Positions 12,993 through 25,430 of a stretch of 64,000 bases of DNA are shown here, in pieces. Numbering within the stretch: position 1 is the stretch's first letter; the number at the start of each line of letters is the position of its first letter. This stretch comes from Phaffia rhodozyma. Its lineage: Eukaryota > Basidiomycota > Tremellomycetes > Cystofilobasidiales > Mrakiaceae. The notes beneath the pieces are model-generated. The model made no database searches. It saw only the letters and a program-made list of their open reading frames with translations, and was not told where the DNA came from. The stretch lies in assembly GCA_014706385.1 (NCBI GenBank), contig JACGZH010000005.1:1674001-1738000 (forward strand), given 5' to 3'. A program made the translations under genes and the position numbers.

Positions 12993-15260
12993 TCAGATCT
13001 AGAATTCCAAAAGCGAGAGAAACAGAAGGAAGGAGGAACGTACTGTTCGAAGGGAGTAGTCATCTCCGTGTTGCGTTATATACTACCCAACATGTTATCA
13101 ACCCAAAGTGATTTTTTAATGAGTCCACACACATTCGCTCAAAATCAAGGATATAGAACAGAAGCAGGGTACTTACCCGAACCCAAGGCAAAGCTTGGTA
13201 TCCGCTCTTCTCTACGATCTTGAGGTACCTGACCTGAATACCCGATACGGTGAAATATGGAATCTCAAACTTGACAGAGATCGGAATTCTAACGGGTGCT
13301 TCCTCTGTTCTCGTTGTAAGAAGGCGTATGGGGCAAGCTTAGTGTTTTCCGAGGTATCTGAGAATCCACAAAGAATAGAAAAAGGAGAAGACGCACCAGT
13401 CTTGACGGAAGGAAGACCGAAATGAGCGCGCATCAAGTAGTCTTTTCCACCGGCCAACGTCTTGATCTTCCACACGAAACACGCTTTCTCGGGTGCATAG
13501 TGGACCGAGCCCGTTGCAGCCTGTTCGTTATAGTGTATGAGTAAGAGGGTTTGAAAGGATGTGGTTAGATGAAGAAGCTTCATCAGAAGGAAAAGTCAAG
13601 GAGAGTATCAAGAACATACTCTAAACTTTGGACTGTCTGCATCGTCCGGTACAGGCACATAAATCTCTACATTATTTGCTGTACTCCGGCGTTTGAACTG
13701 AGCTCGAACCTTAACGATGTACTCGACCCTTGACCCTCTGTGGTTCTCCACCGCAGCTGTAGATGTAGAAAAGAACAACGCGTTAGACAATGAGGAAGAG
13801 CATAGATCGAGATGCTGCCAGAGGGGAGAAGTAAAAGCTAACCTTCGACCCAGACGAGAGGCTTCACCGGGGTGTTCAGCCGGTAGCTCATCAACTCGAA
13901 CTCTCCGTCCGGCGGGATAAATGAGATCGTGCGATCATTTTCGAATCTGGCTAATCTGACGCATTGATGAAACTTGACATCTTCCATCTCGATTGACTTT
14001 CCTCTTGATGCTACAAAACATCAAGATAGAGATTATATTCAAAAGTTTGAGTGATCAGGTAGAGAAGGAAGAACAAGAACTCGACGAGGAAAGAACTTAC
14101 TGCGGCCCGTACTCTCGAACATTACTTTGTCGTTCAAGCCAAGCCTCAGCTCTGGCATACCCGAGAGATAACACTTCATCTTTACACTTCCTAAGATTTC
14201 TGATCTAATGACATCTCCATTCGCGTTTACCTAACCAGATAAGAAGAGAATTTGACGTTCACACATTGTTCCACGTAAGGTATAGGTCTCCAATTGATGG
14301 GCAAACTTGGAGAGGAGATGACCGAGACGTACGAGTAGGTTGACGGATTCAATCACGTCGAGGAAGACCTCGTTCTTTCGATAACGAATTCCTTCTGATC
14401 GCCAAGAGACCGCATTGGTGACTGCCATAGGCGGTCGAACTTGAGCTTCCAGCTTGTGTGATTCTTGGGTAATGTATCTATCATAAAAAGTCGTGTATCA
14501 ACATCACTCGCCCGTATACGCTCAACATATTGGCCCGACGCTTAAGAAAGAAGAGAGAAATAGAAGGGACGCACTCTTGAAGGATCTTCGACTCTGTCGT
14601 CTGGGGAAACCCGAAATCCATCATCTCATCCAAAAGCTCATAGACGATCACGAAGTTATCCCTGATGGATTCTTCCTCGAGCTCTTTGAAGTATTCGGTC
14701 AGGACGGAAGCCAGGCGATGAAGGAAGATGATAATCTCAGAAGCATTTGAATTTCGATTCGAGAGGGCTAGGACTAGAGAAGATACCAGGATATGAGCTC
14801 GAAAACACAAACCCAGCTTTCCTCTTCTGCTTTGGCTACTTCTGATAAGCTCAGTTCAGACGAGAATGGGTGAACATACTATACAAATTACTGATCCGAA
14901 TATGCATAAAGTTGATTCCATCGCTTGTGAAACAAGGCGTCACCTGGACACCTTCCTCCTCCATATCGAGAATCAAAGGCAGGAAACGCTCGATCTGGGA
15001 AGCAGGGACATCGTCCCGGTAGGACCTTTGAATGAGAGACTGGAGTGCAACGTTGAACGAACAGGAGATGACGGATAAGCGACCGTTTCTCAAAGAACAT
15101 AGACCTAACGAAATGAAAGCAAAAGACGACTGGACTAACCTTGCCTTTGAGGTCCAAGATGGCCACTGTTCGATAAATCTCTCAGGTCAGTGTCTTTCAA
15201 GCAAGTTTCCTCCACAGACCGGGATCATGGGCACAAACAACACGCACCTAGGGAAGCCAT
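12993..15260 (-). CDS. APM1: AP-1 clathrin adaptor complex mu subunit
   Basis: The minus-strand gene begins ATG GCT TCC CTA (MASL) at 15258-15260 and splices to VAILDLKGK, the typical start of mu adaptins. The longin-like N-domain continues with [47 protein letters not shown] and [21 protein letters not shown]. The mu-homology domain follows from [20 protein letters not shown] and [12 protein letters not shown]. Later come [22 protein letters not shown], a tail with [18 protein letters not shown] and [20 protein letters not shown], and finally [20 protein letters not shown] with [13 protein letters not shown]. The wording fits mu1 better than mu2, mu3 or mu4. The product recognises tyrosine-based sorting signals at the trans-Golgi and endosomes. 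The last coding exon appears to be only ATC TGA; without that splice the protein would run on to a TAG near 12999. The start codon lies 205 nt from that of TAF9, which is divergent. Confidence 0.88.
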
Positions 15261-15465
15261 AGTATCAGAATAGCAGGAAGGGTGTTGATGATGATGGACG
15301 GTTGATGGGAGTGTTGATGGAAGGATCGATCTATGCGTGGAGGAAGGCCAGATGAATTTCCTAATGAACCAACTGCGCATTTGTAATGAACCGACTACAA
15401 GCTGTTTCTAGTCTCGATCAATCACCTTGAACCTTCAACTTCCATCAGCACCGTCAAATCCAACA

Positions 15466-16728
15466 ATGTCTCGACCCGTTCAACCGATAGCTTCTTCTTC
15501 GGCAGGTCCAACTTCGGCATCAGCACCAGCATCAGGGGTATCTCAACAAGCATCAGGAGCATCAGACGATAATTTCTCCTTTGAGCATCTTCCGAGGGAT
15601 GCAAGGATTATCGCTCTTATTCTCGCCTCCAAAGTATGTTGTCCTGACCTTCTCTGATGACTGGCTCTTGTTCAGAAGGTGTGTGTAGATCTGATGGAAC
15701 ATCTCCTTGCTTGTCTCTGAACGCGCTAAACAGGGAATTGAGGATACTACTCCTCAAGTGTTGCTCCAGCTGATGGAATTTGCACATCGTTCGTCTTTGC
15801 TTCTACTTCGTTCTACGAACGCCTGAAGGATCTGACCGATTTTCTCTCTATGTATACTGGTATATCCTAAGGTTATACGACGGATGTCCTACTGGATGCG
15901 TTGACGTTCTCAGAGCATTCTGGTAAAGGAGGCAAACTTGACGTCGACGACGTCTCGTTGGCCGTCCAGGGAAAGGTCAACTATGGATTTAGAGAGGGAG
16001 GCGAACGCGATGTGCGTCCTATCTTCTCAATCCCTCTTCTTTCCTTCTCTCTTCTCAAGACCATCTCATACTGACGTCCTGCTCTCTTTGCTTTCTATTC
16101 AAACGAAAAAATGGGATACGCAAGTTCCTCACCCCGATAGCTCAATCGTTAAACTCTCATCCTTTGCCTCCTGTTCCAGAAACAGCATTCATCCGACTCC
16201 CTCACCCGCGCCATCTGTTCACTGCTCCTAATTTCAACCTGATCCCTAACAAAGTTCGTCTTCCCGCGCTTTTACTCTTGTTGTTTCTGCTTTTGATGCT
16301 ACCTGTCTGCTTTCTCTCGGTCTGACCTTGCTTGAACGTATCCTGCTCGATCCGAAACGACCGTGTTCTCTTCCTGCATAATAAAACGCGAACAGCCGCC
16401 GCCAGGATATCCACCCCCCTCATCCCCTTCTTCAGATTCCCACTCGTCGTCTTCATCCCATTCACATTCTTCCTCTGCTCCTTCATCACCCACGTCGTCT
16501 CGGTCGCGATCTTCGTCACCTACATCAGACCAGGACCTTCTAGCTGAAAACAACACACATCACCTCCCGTCTGGTTCTGCTGCCAGAGATCAGGACCTTG
16601 ACTTGGAAGACGAGGTTGATATGGAAGATGACTCTCAGCAGAACGGGTCGGCATCCAGACTGGGTACGGCAGGAACTGGAGGAGTGAAGAGAAGGTTAGA
16701 AGAGGTCGATGATGATTATGATGCTTGA
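15466..16728 (+). CDS. TAF9: Transcription initiation factor TFIID/SAGA subunit 9
   Basis: Five exons (15466-15633, 15734-15788, 15872-16011, 16125-16253, 16396-16728) give 825 nt and 274 residues. After a short Ala/Ser leader the histone-fold of TAF9 is clear: LPRDARIIALILASKGIED, then TPQVLLQLMEFAHRYTTDVL and DVDDVSLAVQGKV. This is followed by the TAF9 extension PETAFIRLPHPRHLFTAPNF. The fold pairs with TAF6 in TFIID and SAGA. The C-terminal exon is a Ser/Asp-rich disordered tail with PPGYPPPSSPSS and an acidic stretch, ending RRLEEVDDDYDA. Such long acidic tails are a variable feature of fungal TAF9. TRA1, another SAGA subunit, lies about 10 kb to the right. Confidence 0.9.
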
Positions 16729-17152
16729 GCCTAATCTTGGCTCGAGATGTGTTGATTTCTTCCATCTGTCTCTTTCGCGCACGCCCAACGAGTGACCGAG
16801 AGAGGGAAAGAAGGAGAGGGAGCACTGTATGATCAAAACAAAGGGCAAGAGAGGAGTAAGAAATAGATTAAACGGCAGAGAGAAGGTCAAGTAGAGTGGA
16901 TGGATCCTCCGTGGATAAATCAGAAGGTTGAAACACCAAGCACATCAACAAGCAGTAGGAAAAGGGTGTATATTTGTGTACGTATGTGTATATGTGTATG
17001 TGAGTATCATAAAAGTCGTATCAAGAATCAAAGAACAAGGAACCAAAAGTTGAAAGAAAAGGATTGGAAGATGAAACGAGAAGGGATGATAGCGCAGAAT
17101 GATGGTTGAAAGGAGAACGAAGAGCCGAGACAAAGTTGGTGGTGACAGATAA
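16729..17152. other. Tail-to-tail spacer between TAF9 and VAM7
   Basis: The 424 nt between the two stop codons are purine-rich on the plus strand and include a TG/TA-rich patch near 16965-17005. I see no coding exon, RNA gene or strong hairpin. It presumably holds both 3' untranslated regions. Confidence 0.4.
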
Positions 17153-18596
17153 CTAGTTTAGTCGATTCTGAGAAGATGTTTACATGCATCAATCCAAATC
17201 GAGAAACGACAAAGTATGAGGTTAAAACTATTTTCACTGTTGGTCACAGGAGAATAGGGAGAGAGGAAAGACAGACCATTGTTCGTTTCGCCTTGCCCAA
17301 CTTTGCTCCTGTTACATCCACTTCTGAATCCAGCTTGTCGAGCAACTCATTTTGCTCTGTGATCTCTTGCCCGATGGCTTCTCCAATAACTCGTTGGCGT
17401 TGTAATATTGACTATCGATAGAGATGTGATCGATGAGCGCCTTTAATGAACACACCAAACGTACAGAGTAGAGATGGCAAAAGAAAACCTACCGAAAGTT
17501 GGGTCAGCATGGAGTCCTGTTGGTTGATCTTCGTTTGCTGAAGATGCATCAACCCACCCCCATCCAGCGGTCTGGTCTCTTCTGTTTCTTGGCCTGGCGG
17601 CGCTCCACCTAGTGTTCTCACTGTCTTCACAGCTGATGGGCCCGGTCCGAGAAGTGCTCTCCTACTCTCACCGTCGACCAAATCATCTTGACGGCCTGTT
17701 GCGCCGGAGCTGAGAGAGCCTGCTTGGAATCCATTGCCAATTACCGGTGGTTTCCTCGCGTTCTCAACTGCTTTCCCCAATGTCAAGCATTCATCCTGTA
17801 GTCTTCCTAGAAGCTCGGCCCGTCGTTTAATCTCACCATCTCCTAATCGCTCTGTCTTTGCGACGATATCGAGTGAGACAACGAGAGTGCTGAGCCTGTT
17901 CACCAAGACGGTCAGGTCCTTCTTGGCTTGTATATGGGCAATGTGACCTCCGGATGGATTTCCTGATTGGAGAAGGGCGTCTCGTTTGGACAGTGACGAT
18001 CGGATGGTGCGAACGAGCGAGGATAGCGTGACATGTTCGGCTAGCCACGCGGGTGATGTCGTGATCGACGAAGGGGCGGGGGCGAGTGAAGAGCCAGGAG
18101 TCGCTGATGGGTCGGGTCCATTAGCTTTAGAATGTGACGAGTTGGCAGAAGGAAGAGGAGGAGCGGAGAGAAAGTCAAGAAACGCGTGGGATGTTCGCCA
18201 AACAGGATTCCTGTGGGAGAGAATATGACGAAGGTAAGACTCGAGCCCGACCCGTCGTTCTTCGATCAGCTATGTTTGTTTTGCAAAAGGAGGGCACGTT
18301 CAACCGGTGAATACCAAAAGCAACGAAGCAGGTCTTCAAGGCAATTCCCAAGCACAGACCTTTTGATCGTTTATACTCTTCTTGAGGCTCCACACTCGCT
18401 TGGGAGGGATCTTTTCGCCGTCAACATCTTTACCGGTCTCACTCCGGAGTTCTTGGACGAGACTTTCAAAGTCTGAGTACCTTCTGTAGACGTCCCACGA
18501 TCTGACGCCGGTGGTGATACGAACCTGATAAACGGTGTGAGGTGCAGGAGACTGGCGTGTCTGTGTTGCCGGTATAAGGATTGACTGAATGGACAT
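17153..18596 (-). CDS. VAM7: PX-domain Qc-SNARE of the VAM7 type
   Basis: The protein starts MSIQSILIPATQTRQ at 18596 with a PX domain (about residues 5-90), seen as YQVRITTGVRSWDVYRRYSDF and IPPKRVWSLKKSI, a phosphoinositide-binding fold. A middle helical region follows (RTIRSSLSKRDALLQ, LTVLVNRLSTLVVSLDIVAK, RAELLGRLQDECLTLGKAV). The C-terminus is a SNARE motif: QQDSMLTQLS, QRQRVIGEAIGQEITEQNEL, LDKLDSEVDVTG and KAKRTMNRLN. There is no transmembrane segment after it, as in Vam7, which is held on the vacuole by its PX domain. The last exon encodes only NRLN and a TAG at 17153-17155. The role is homotypic vacuole and late-endosome fusion with the HOPS tether. The start codon lies close to the divergent senescence-domain gene. 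Confidence 0.85.
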
Positions 18597-18742
18597 TGCT
18601 AGGTCCTCCTGATGGATCGGTGGCTGAAGAGATCCTGGCCAGAGAGATGATGGCTGAAGGAAAGGATGATGTAAGGGGAGGTGAGGTTGATGGAGGGATG
18701 TTCATAATGTGGCGTCAAGTCATGTGCGTCAAGGCTGTGCAA

Positions 18743-21376
18743 ATGACTAATCGCCTGCTGGGCTCTTCGTCAACTTCACCTCCCACTTTATCTGTGGCAA
18801 CATTGAACGACGAGCCAGCCAAGACGCTTGTATCGACGTCGGCCATGGCTATCCTGTTAGAACTTGCTTCAGCTTCGGTATCGGTCAACCCGGCAGACCA
18901 GGGAGTCTCCCCGCCGGTTCCTATCGCTCAGGGTCGACTGATGTAAGAGTTTCAGCCTTCCTTTCTACCAGGACTTGGTGACTTGGACGTTATCAGATCG
19001 ATTGTTCATACCTTCGCTGATCTTGGCTTTTCCTCCTTCTTTGCTTTCGTCTTTCTATCGGCGGGTCGCGTCTCTTAACTTCTCCCAGTCTGGCAACGGC
19101 AAGCTCCTCTCAGGGATCGGAACGTGTTCTGTTGCTTAGCATCGACAAATTCGTGAGCTCCTACTCGTCTATATTATATTGAACCCGAGAACTGACCTTC
19201 CCGAGAGCTCGGGCTTTTCTTGCTATCTACAAAAACGTATACTTCCTGCGCGACAGCACTATCGATTGTATCCTCACTTGACGATATCGTACTCTCCAGC
19301 ACTTAATACCTACATTCTTCCCTCTGCGCCTCCAGCGTACCCGTCTCCTATCACTCTGGTCTTGCCCTTTCCCTCGAACCATGCTGAGGAGGAAGACACC
19401 CTAACGTTTCACACGCTGCTCGAGTCGTACCTGAGCGTGATTGAACAGAACCAAGATGGTCTCAAAGGGAAGGTCGTGTTGATTGATGAGAGCACAGGTC
19501 AGGTCGTCGGGGAGATGGACATCAGTCAGGACGGCGTCCTCAGCGCAAATTCTCTCGGTGATGGAACCGGCCCAGTCGTTGTGGATGTAGAAGGCATAAC
19601 GAAGGGGAACGGCATCGTTGTCACAGAAGTGCCCGCAGAAGAAATGGACGATCCTCTGCTAAGGGGCGCAAGCTTTATCTCGTTCGTATTATCAACCTAT
19701 CGTTGAATCCTACACTGAGATTGTCTGTGATACTGACCTGGCAAGCCATTCGGGACGTATGCATCGAAGAAAACACATGTTGAACGGGGCGAATATCTTA
19801 TCGAACAAGATGCAGGCCGCGAGTAATGCTTACATCCAGCGAGCAACACCTAGAGAAGAACCAGTCGTTGTGAGCGATTCAACTAGAAGACAGCTCGAAC
19901 GAGTCAAGTAGGTTCTTGGTCATCTTTTCTCAACTTGTGAACTCGGCTGATCTTCTTGATCTCGTCTTGTGTCACAAACTCTTCAATCAAGTGGGGCCGC
20001 TTTGTCGGGAAAGACCACAATCAAGAAAGGAACTTCGTGTAAGCTCGCCTATGCCTTTTCTTTCACCCCGCTCTGTCAAATCGTAACTCACTGAGCTCCC
20101 TCTTCGCGGCCTCTTGCGGCTAATGTGCGCGTACCCTTGTAAACTCATCCAGTTATCAACCGAAACATTCAACGAGGTGTTGAATACACGATCACCAAAG
20201 GATCCACTGAAATCAGCAATGCCCAAGCTAAACGAGAAGCTTCCAAATCTCCTGGTAGCATCTCCCCCTCGACATCGCCACCTCCGATTCCGGCCAAACC
20301 AGGCTTTCTTTCAAATTCCAAAGTACAAAGACCGTTGTCAAGAGTTTTGTTAGCAGGTGACGTTGTTATTACCTCATTCGAGAGCTCGAGCGTAACTTTG
20401 ATCCAGAGCGCAGGTTCAAACTCGAGTGGTGCGATTGAACATAAGTACGGGAAACAAGCTGGTGAAGCCAGTAGATTGGCGGCAGGCAGTGTCGTCAATG
20501 TCTCGGCTGCCTTCATTGATGTCAAGTTAGCTGCCCTTTATTTCCTTCCTTCTTTCTTTCTTTCTTTCTCTGCTCCCTTTCCTCTTGACGGCATTTTGAC
20601 TCGTCTTTGCTCACACCTTTGTCTATTTGCCTTGCCTATGTAGAGGAATCGGTAGAAAAGCTCTTGTCAAAGGAGCAGGCAAAGGATTTATTAAATCTCG
20701 GATGCATCAGGAACGCACCAAAGACTACTCCGACGGCGCGGAATTGGATTCAAAAGAAACTCAAAGTCAGAACCAATCTGAATTTGGATTTGGCGATCTC
20801 AGTGAAAAGCTTGATAAAGAGCAAAAACACCAAGCAGTGTTGGTGGAGCATTTGAATGATGATCACCTGAAACCTCGAATCCTTCAATACGGACATGCCC
20901 CAACGCCTTCACCACCACCGCCACCGCCTCTACCGCTTGCGTCCCGGCCATCTCCTTCTCCGCCAGGCTATAGCTTACCCTCTCATCTGAACTCAAGAGC
21001 AGTAGGAGCAGTGCCAAGTCCTCCGCCGCCTCTTCCTCACAGAAAGCCCTTATCATCAGCCACTCCCCAATCAAACATCTCATCACCGCCTTCTCATACG
21101 CCCGCCCCTTTCAGCCGTTCCCAACAGAGTATGAGTACAGCTTCTAGAAACTTATCACCCCCACCACCTCGTCATCTGAAGTTGAGCTCGCCTCCGCCAC
21201 CACCGCCACACCATCGTCCTCGAACGGATGTTCCTTTGCCCGATCGGTCACCGAGCGCAGAGATAAATGTAGGAACAGACGCAGGTAGAACGAGACAAGG
21301 TTGGGTAAGACCGAGGCCGCCTGGAGAAGAAGAGTATGACAAAATCAACAGAGGGCTCGGCGGTATGGCTCTTTAA
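18743..21376 (+). CDS. Senescence/spartin-associated domain protein
   Basis: Seven or more exons are joined by family similarity and frame. The N-terminal part reads MAILLELASASVSVN, then ILATASSSQGSERVLLLSID, then HLTISYSPALNTYILPSAPP and SPITLVLPFPSN. The senescence domain (spartin C-terminal region) follows: HMLNGANILSNKMQAASNAY, SGKTTIKKGTS, INRNIQRGVEYTITKGS, RPLSRVLLAGDVVITSFESS, GAIEHKYGKQAGEASRLAAG, NVSAAFIDVKGIGRKALVKG. The C-terminal 200 residues are Pro/Ser-rich with polyproline runs and end GLGGMAL. Animal spartin acts at lipid droplets and endosomes; the fungal role is less clear. The start is uncertain: the frame is open upstream and in-frame ATGs occur at 18650, 18698, 18707 and 18722. 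I chose 18743, ahead of the conserved part. Confidence 0.72.
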
Positions 21377-21804
21377 CGAGTACTTCCCAGGGTTTTCTCA
21401 ATCAGTTTTCTCCTTGTTTTTGAATCCCTTCCTTGACTGTACGTTTTTGTCTTTGTTTGTATCGACCTCTATTTCTGGAAACCCCAATGAAACCCATCCG
21501 CTAGGTTCATAGTATTTCTCTGTCTCTCGTCATCGATATGGACATTACCTGTTCGCCTGGGCTCCTCTTAGACTATATTAAAAAAACTGTACTCTTGTGA
21601 TCAGCGATTCTTCGCATGTTCACCTTCTCTATGATTCCCTTATCTGTACCTCAATACATGCTACCCTTTGTATCTTGAAGAGCCCCGTCAAAATGTTTTA
21701 TAAGTGTCTTCCTTGGTGATCAACACCTGTTGACAACAAGGAACGCCGTCATATATCTTATCATACACACAAAACTCACTAGATCAGCGGCCATCTCCTC
21801 ATTC
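21377..21804. other. Tail-to-tail spacer between the spartin-like gene and aminopeptidase P
   Basis: This 428-nt stretch separates two stop codons and is T-rich. It contains no recognisable gene or repeat. It should carry both polyadenylation regions. Confidence 0.4.
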
Positions 21805-24800
21805 TTAGATCTTTCCCAAAAATTTTCTCGCAAGCCCATCACCCTCGTCAGTCAACAAAGGCATCAGATCCTTCTTGCATAACTCATTATGGTTCTTCAG
21901 CCACTGCTTTTCTGCCAAAGAGAGGAGTGATTTATCGACCAGACTAGGTAGGATCGGGACCTTCATTCATTTTCATTGGGTTTTGTCTGATGTCAGAAAC
22001 ATATTGCAGATCTTGAGGATGAAAGAGAAAGAGAGAAGACGTACTCGAGTGATGAGGTCCCATCCTAGCCAGGTTCCTTCATGCGCCGCTTTGCTCTATC
22101 GTATAGTCAAATCATACATGCGCGCCAAATCAGTTGATACGTTTCTTTTGTCATCATGCACCGAACAGGAAGGGAAGGAAAGGAAAAAAAAGCGAACGGG
22201 TTGTTCCACACAGAGAATCACACTCTCGATCCTTATACCCCAATGGCCTTCTTTGTAATACCCCGGTTCATCTGATATGATGTGACCTGGTTTGAAGGGG
22301 TAAGATGTTGGAATCCCTTGCGGGCCTGCATTTGAGAAGAGAAGATTTTTCAAAGATAGGTAAATATGTGAGGATAGAGAGGGAACGAGATCAATAGAAG
22401 GAGTACCTTCGTGGACAGCGAGGTAGGATCCGATCTGTGACAAACCCCAGGGTGTAATTTAAAAACGTTGAGCACTCTTGGGCTAAAGGCGATGTTTTAA
22501 TTCAGTTCAGTCCTTGGTTTTCTGGCGTACGTACACCATCTAAACGATCAACACAAATGAGTCGGAACAAAGTCAATCAAGGAGCACATATCAAGCGATG
22601 ACTTGAGTGGAAAAACGTACGACCAACACCGTGTCCGAAATCAAGATGGTCTTTCCAAAGCGGACCTCTAAAAAGACCAGTCGACATTTATCTCAATCCC
22701 TATTCTTCCAAACATCTGATGAGAACATAAAGATGACAAGACGGACCTAGCCAAGATATTCATCGGCACACCTGTCGTTCCCTCCGGAAAGATAGAATTA
22801 GCCACCGCGATCTGCCATCCTCGACCGAACAGATAAGAAAGAAATCAGCCGTCGAATTACACTCCTCGGCGTGATTCTGAGCTGGGCTTCAATCAGAAGA
22901 AAAAGAGAAGGGCCATACATGACCTTGCAAGACCCTCGTAAATGCTCGTCTCATTTCCTGTGTGGGTGTTCCAAAATGAAATGTCCGTGTGGTATCAATC
23001 GTTCCATCTAGATACTGAGCTCCAGAATCACTGTTTATAAAACCACGCGCCCCGAGAGGGAGAAGTTGATCAGCCCTCGGTTTTCTTGTTGGTAGAAGAA
23101 AGATGAAAACTTACTTGACATAGAAGGTATCTCGATCAATGACCCGACAAGCTCTCTTTTCGGGACTATAGTGAGGTAGCGCTCCGTTTGGTCCAGATCC
23201 AGAGATATTATCATACGCTAGCCCTCTTTTTTTTATCCCAAGCAGATCGACGATGTCAGTCTCATATCTTTGTATACAGCGTCTTCCTTAAACAGGAGAT
23301 GAACGTACTTGAAGTACTTTTCTTTCGACCGGAAAGTAGTCAGCAAATCACTGAGTCAATGTGAGCCACGTAGAGTCAGTCTTTCTCCTTACCCGACCCT
23401 GAGACAACGAAAGGGAGGAGAATAAAGGTATGGTGGAACGAACGCAGCTTCCCATTCATCGACAGCTTTCTTTTCCTTCCTAATCGACCTGTCCATCTCT
23501 GCCATCCACCTAGGCCCTCCCAAGGGTTTGTCAGCTTAACTCGTCAAGCAGGCAGGCAAGCAAGCAATCAGGCCGCAGAGGAACAATAGACCAAGCGTAG
23601 GCAAAGACAAACCTAATGGAGGCTCGTCCATCTCGGAGATAGGCAGCCTTGAGACCTTGAATCTCAATCGGGTTCTTGATCGCCCTGGCTTCTTTGATGG
23701 GAGACAAGATCGTTTGGAGATTTTCCTGTTTGATCAAGAGTATTTGATACAAGCTATCGACACTCGCAACATACATAGTGGAAAGGCATATTGTTTCGAA
23801 AGAAACCAACCTTGCCGATAGACAACTCTACCTCCCAACTGACCGATAGACCGGTGACAACCTTCCTCTTATCATCGTTTTTCTCTTTTAGATCTTCTAC
23901 TCGAGGACTCAGCCCAGCCTTAATCCATTTGAGGAAAGCCCAAACCTGCTCATACGGTTTCACCACGACGTTTAGCTTTCGGAGGTACTCTCTGACGGGC
24001 TCTGAAACCTTAGAAGGATCGACAAAGAGTGTCCGGGATGTATCGGATGAAGTAGAAATCCATCTACAGAATTGGTGATAGGATTGAGTGACAGATCGAA
24101 AGAAAAAGAGAAACCAAGATGAAACGAAGGACGCGACGTACAGATAAGAGTAGAACACAGGAAGATGCTTCACATCGCCTTCACATCGAAGGTTCAATAG
24201 CCAGGCGATCTCGTCCAAGCTGGAAACCAAGAGCCCAATAGTCTTGCTCGGCTCGAGATACTTACTCGATAAGAGTTCCTGAAGTTTAGAGACCGAGGAC
24301 TTGCCGGCGAACTTGAAGGGATGGATACCAATGAGGCCCTTTGATCGGGCAGGTCTAGAATCTCCCCAGACTCTGTCCACGAGATTCTCGGAGAGAGGAA
24401 TGACGTGGATATTCGAAGCTTCTAAAAGCGATCCGACTGAGGCTGCGTAGAGAAGGTGAAGGGTGTTTGTTTAAAGGCGCATATATTTAGGGACACCGAG
24501 GAAAGGGATCTCAGAGTACGAACCAGAATGAGCTCCTGCGCTAGAGCCGGCGGTAATGAGTTTGGGATCAATTCCTAATCGAAGTACAGGCATAGCATTC
24601 TATCTCAACCGAAGCGACATGAGACGAGACCAAATGATCAGTAGAATAGAGAAAGGGATATGTTTAACCCGGTGGGTACACACCTCGATCAGATCTTCAG
24701 CCCAGTTCTTCTGTCCATCTTTGCCAACTCGCTTGACTTTCCATGAAGAAGACACTTGTCTGGAAGCCTGGATCCAGCTAAACAGCCCGGCTGCACGTCA

Positions 24801-25430
24801 GCACTCTCTCTTACTTGTAGTAGCTCTTGCTCTATCATGACAAGGAAGACGACTTACTATCTCGAATCGACATAGAGCCAGTTGTCCTCGTTGGTGATGA
24901 CTGCCGTACCTGCCGAGCCGGTAAACCTATGTATGCGTCAAGAAAAGAGTCCGCCAGTTTGGTCCGTATCCAAATCCAAACGAGTGTTAGTAGAAGCATG
25001 GGACCAAATTGATCGAACACGTAAAAGACGGCCGATTTGATAATGACTGGATGAATGAGTAGGAGTCTAACGGGCAAGACACCTACCCGGTGATGAACGC
25101 GAGTCTGTGTTCGGAATCGGCTGGAGTCTCTGAGAGATGTTCGTCCTCTGAAGGGACCACACTGTTCGTTGCCGACAAGAAGCATACGTTCAGCACACTT
25201 CCCAAACAAAAACAAGGACGACCAAGAGACGAAGAGATATAGGAACTCAACTAGGCATCCACCTTAGAATCCGAGATTAGCATCTTGAGCCGGATCAACG
25301 CGTCTGTTCGTTCCGTCGCGTCGGCCACCTCTTTCTGGCTGCCCAGATGATGGATGCAGGAAGATCGATCTTTCTCGGTCCATTCGGCCGTTTCTGATTT
25401 GTTCAATTGGGGTAGGAGACAGCCAAGCAT
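21805..25430 (-). CDS. Cytosolic Xaa-Pro aminopeptidase (aminopeptidase P, M24B)
   Basis: The minus-strand gene starts [13 protein letters not shown] at 25430 and ends [13 protein letters not shown] ... RKFLGKI with TAA at 21805-21807. The N-terminal creatinase-like modules are visible: [39 protein letters not shown] and [20 protein letters not shown]. The catalytic pita-bread domain has [20 protein letters not shown] (two metal-binding Asp), [14 protein letters not shown] with SYLAVHEG (metal-binding His), and [19 protein letters not shown] (Glu ligands), so the metal site appears complete. The enzyme removes an N-terminal residue preceding proline. There are roughly fifteen exons. One is only 5 nt (22535-22539, ATGGT on the minus strand) and supplies the His-Gly of the HGVGHG motif. 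The length fits the three-domain eukaryotic XPNPEP1 type. No signal peptide is visible. Confidence 0.88.

Noticed and set aside
13212..13583. A 123-codon minus-strand frame in the APM1 region
   Set aside because: It is partly real: the middle ([16 protein letters not shown]) is an APM1 exon. The flanks are intron read-through, so it is included within APM1 rather than as a separate gene.
18581..18742. Extension of the senescence-domain gene to 18581 using an upstream non-ATG codon
   Set aside because: The frame is open, but it would begin at TTG and run into the VAM7 start codon region. The extra residues show no conservation that I can recognise.
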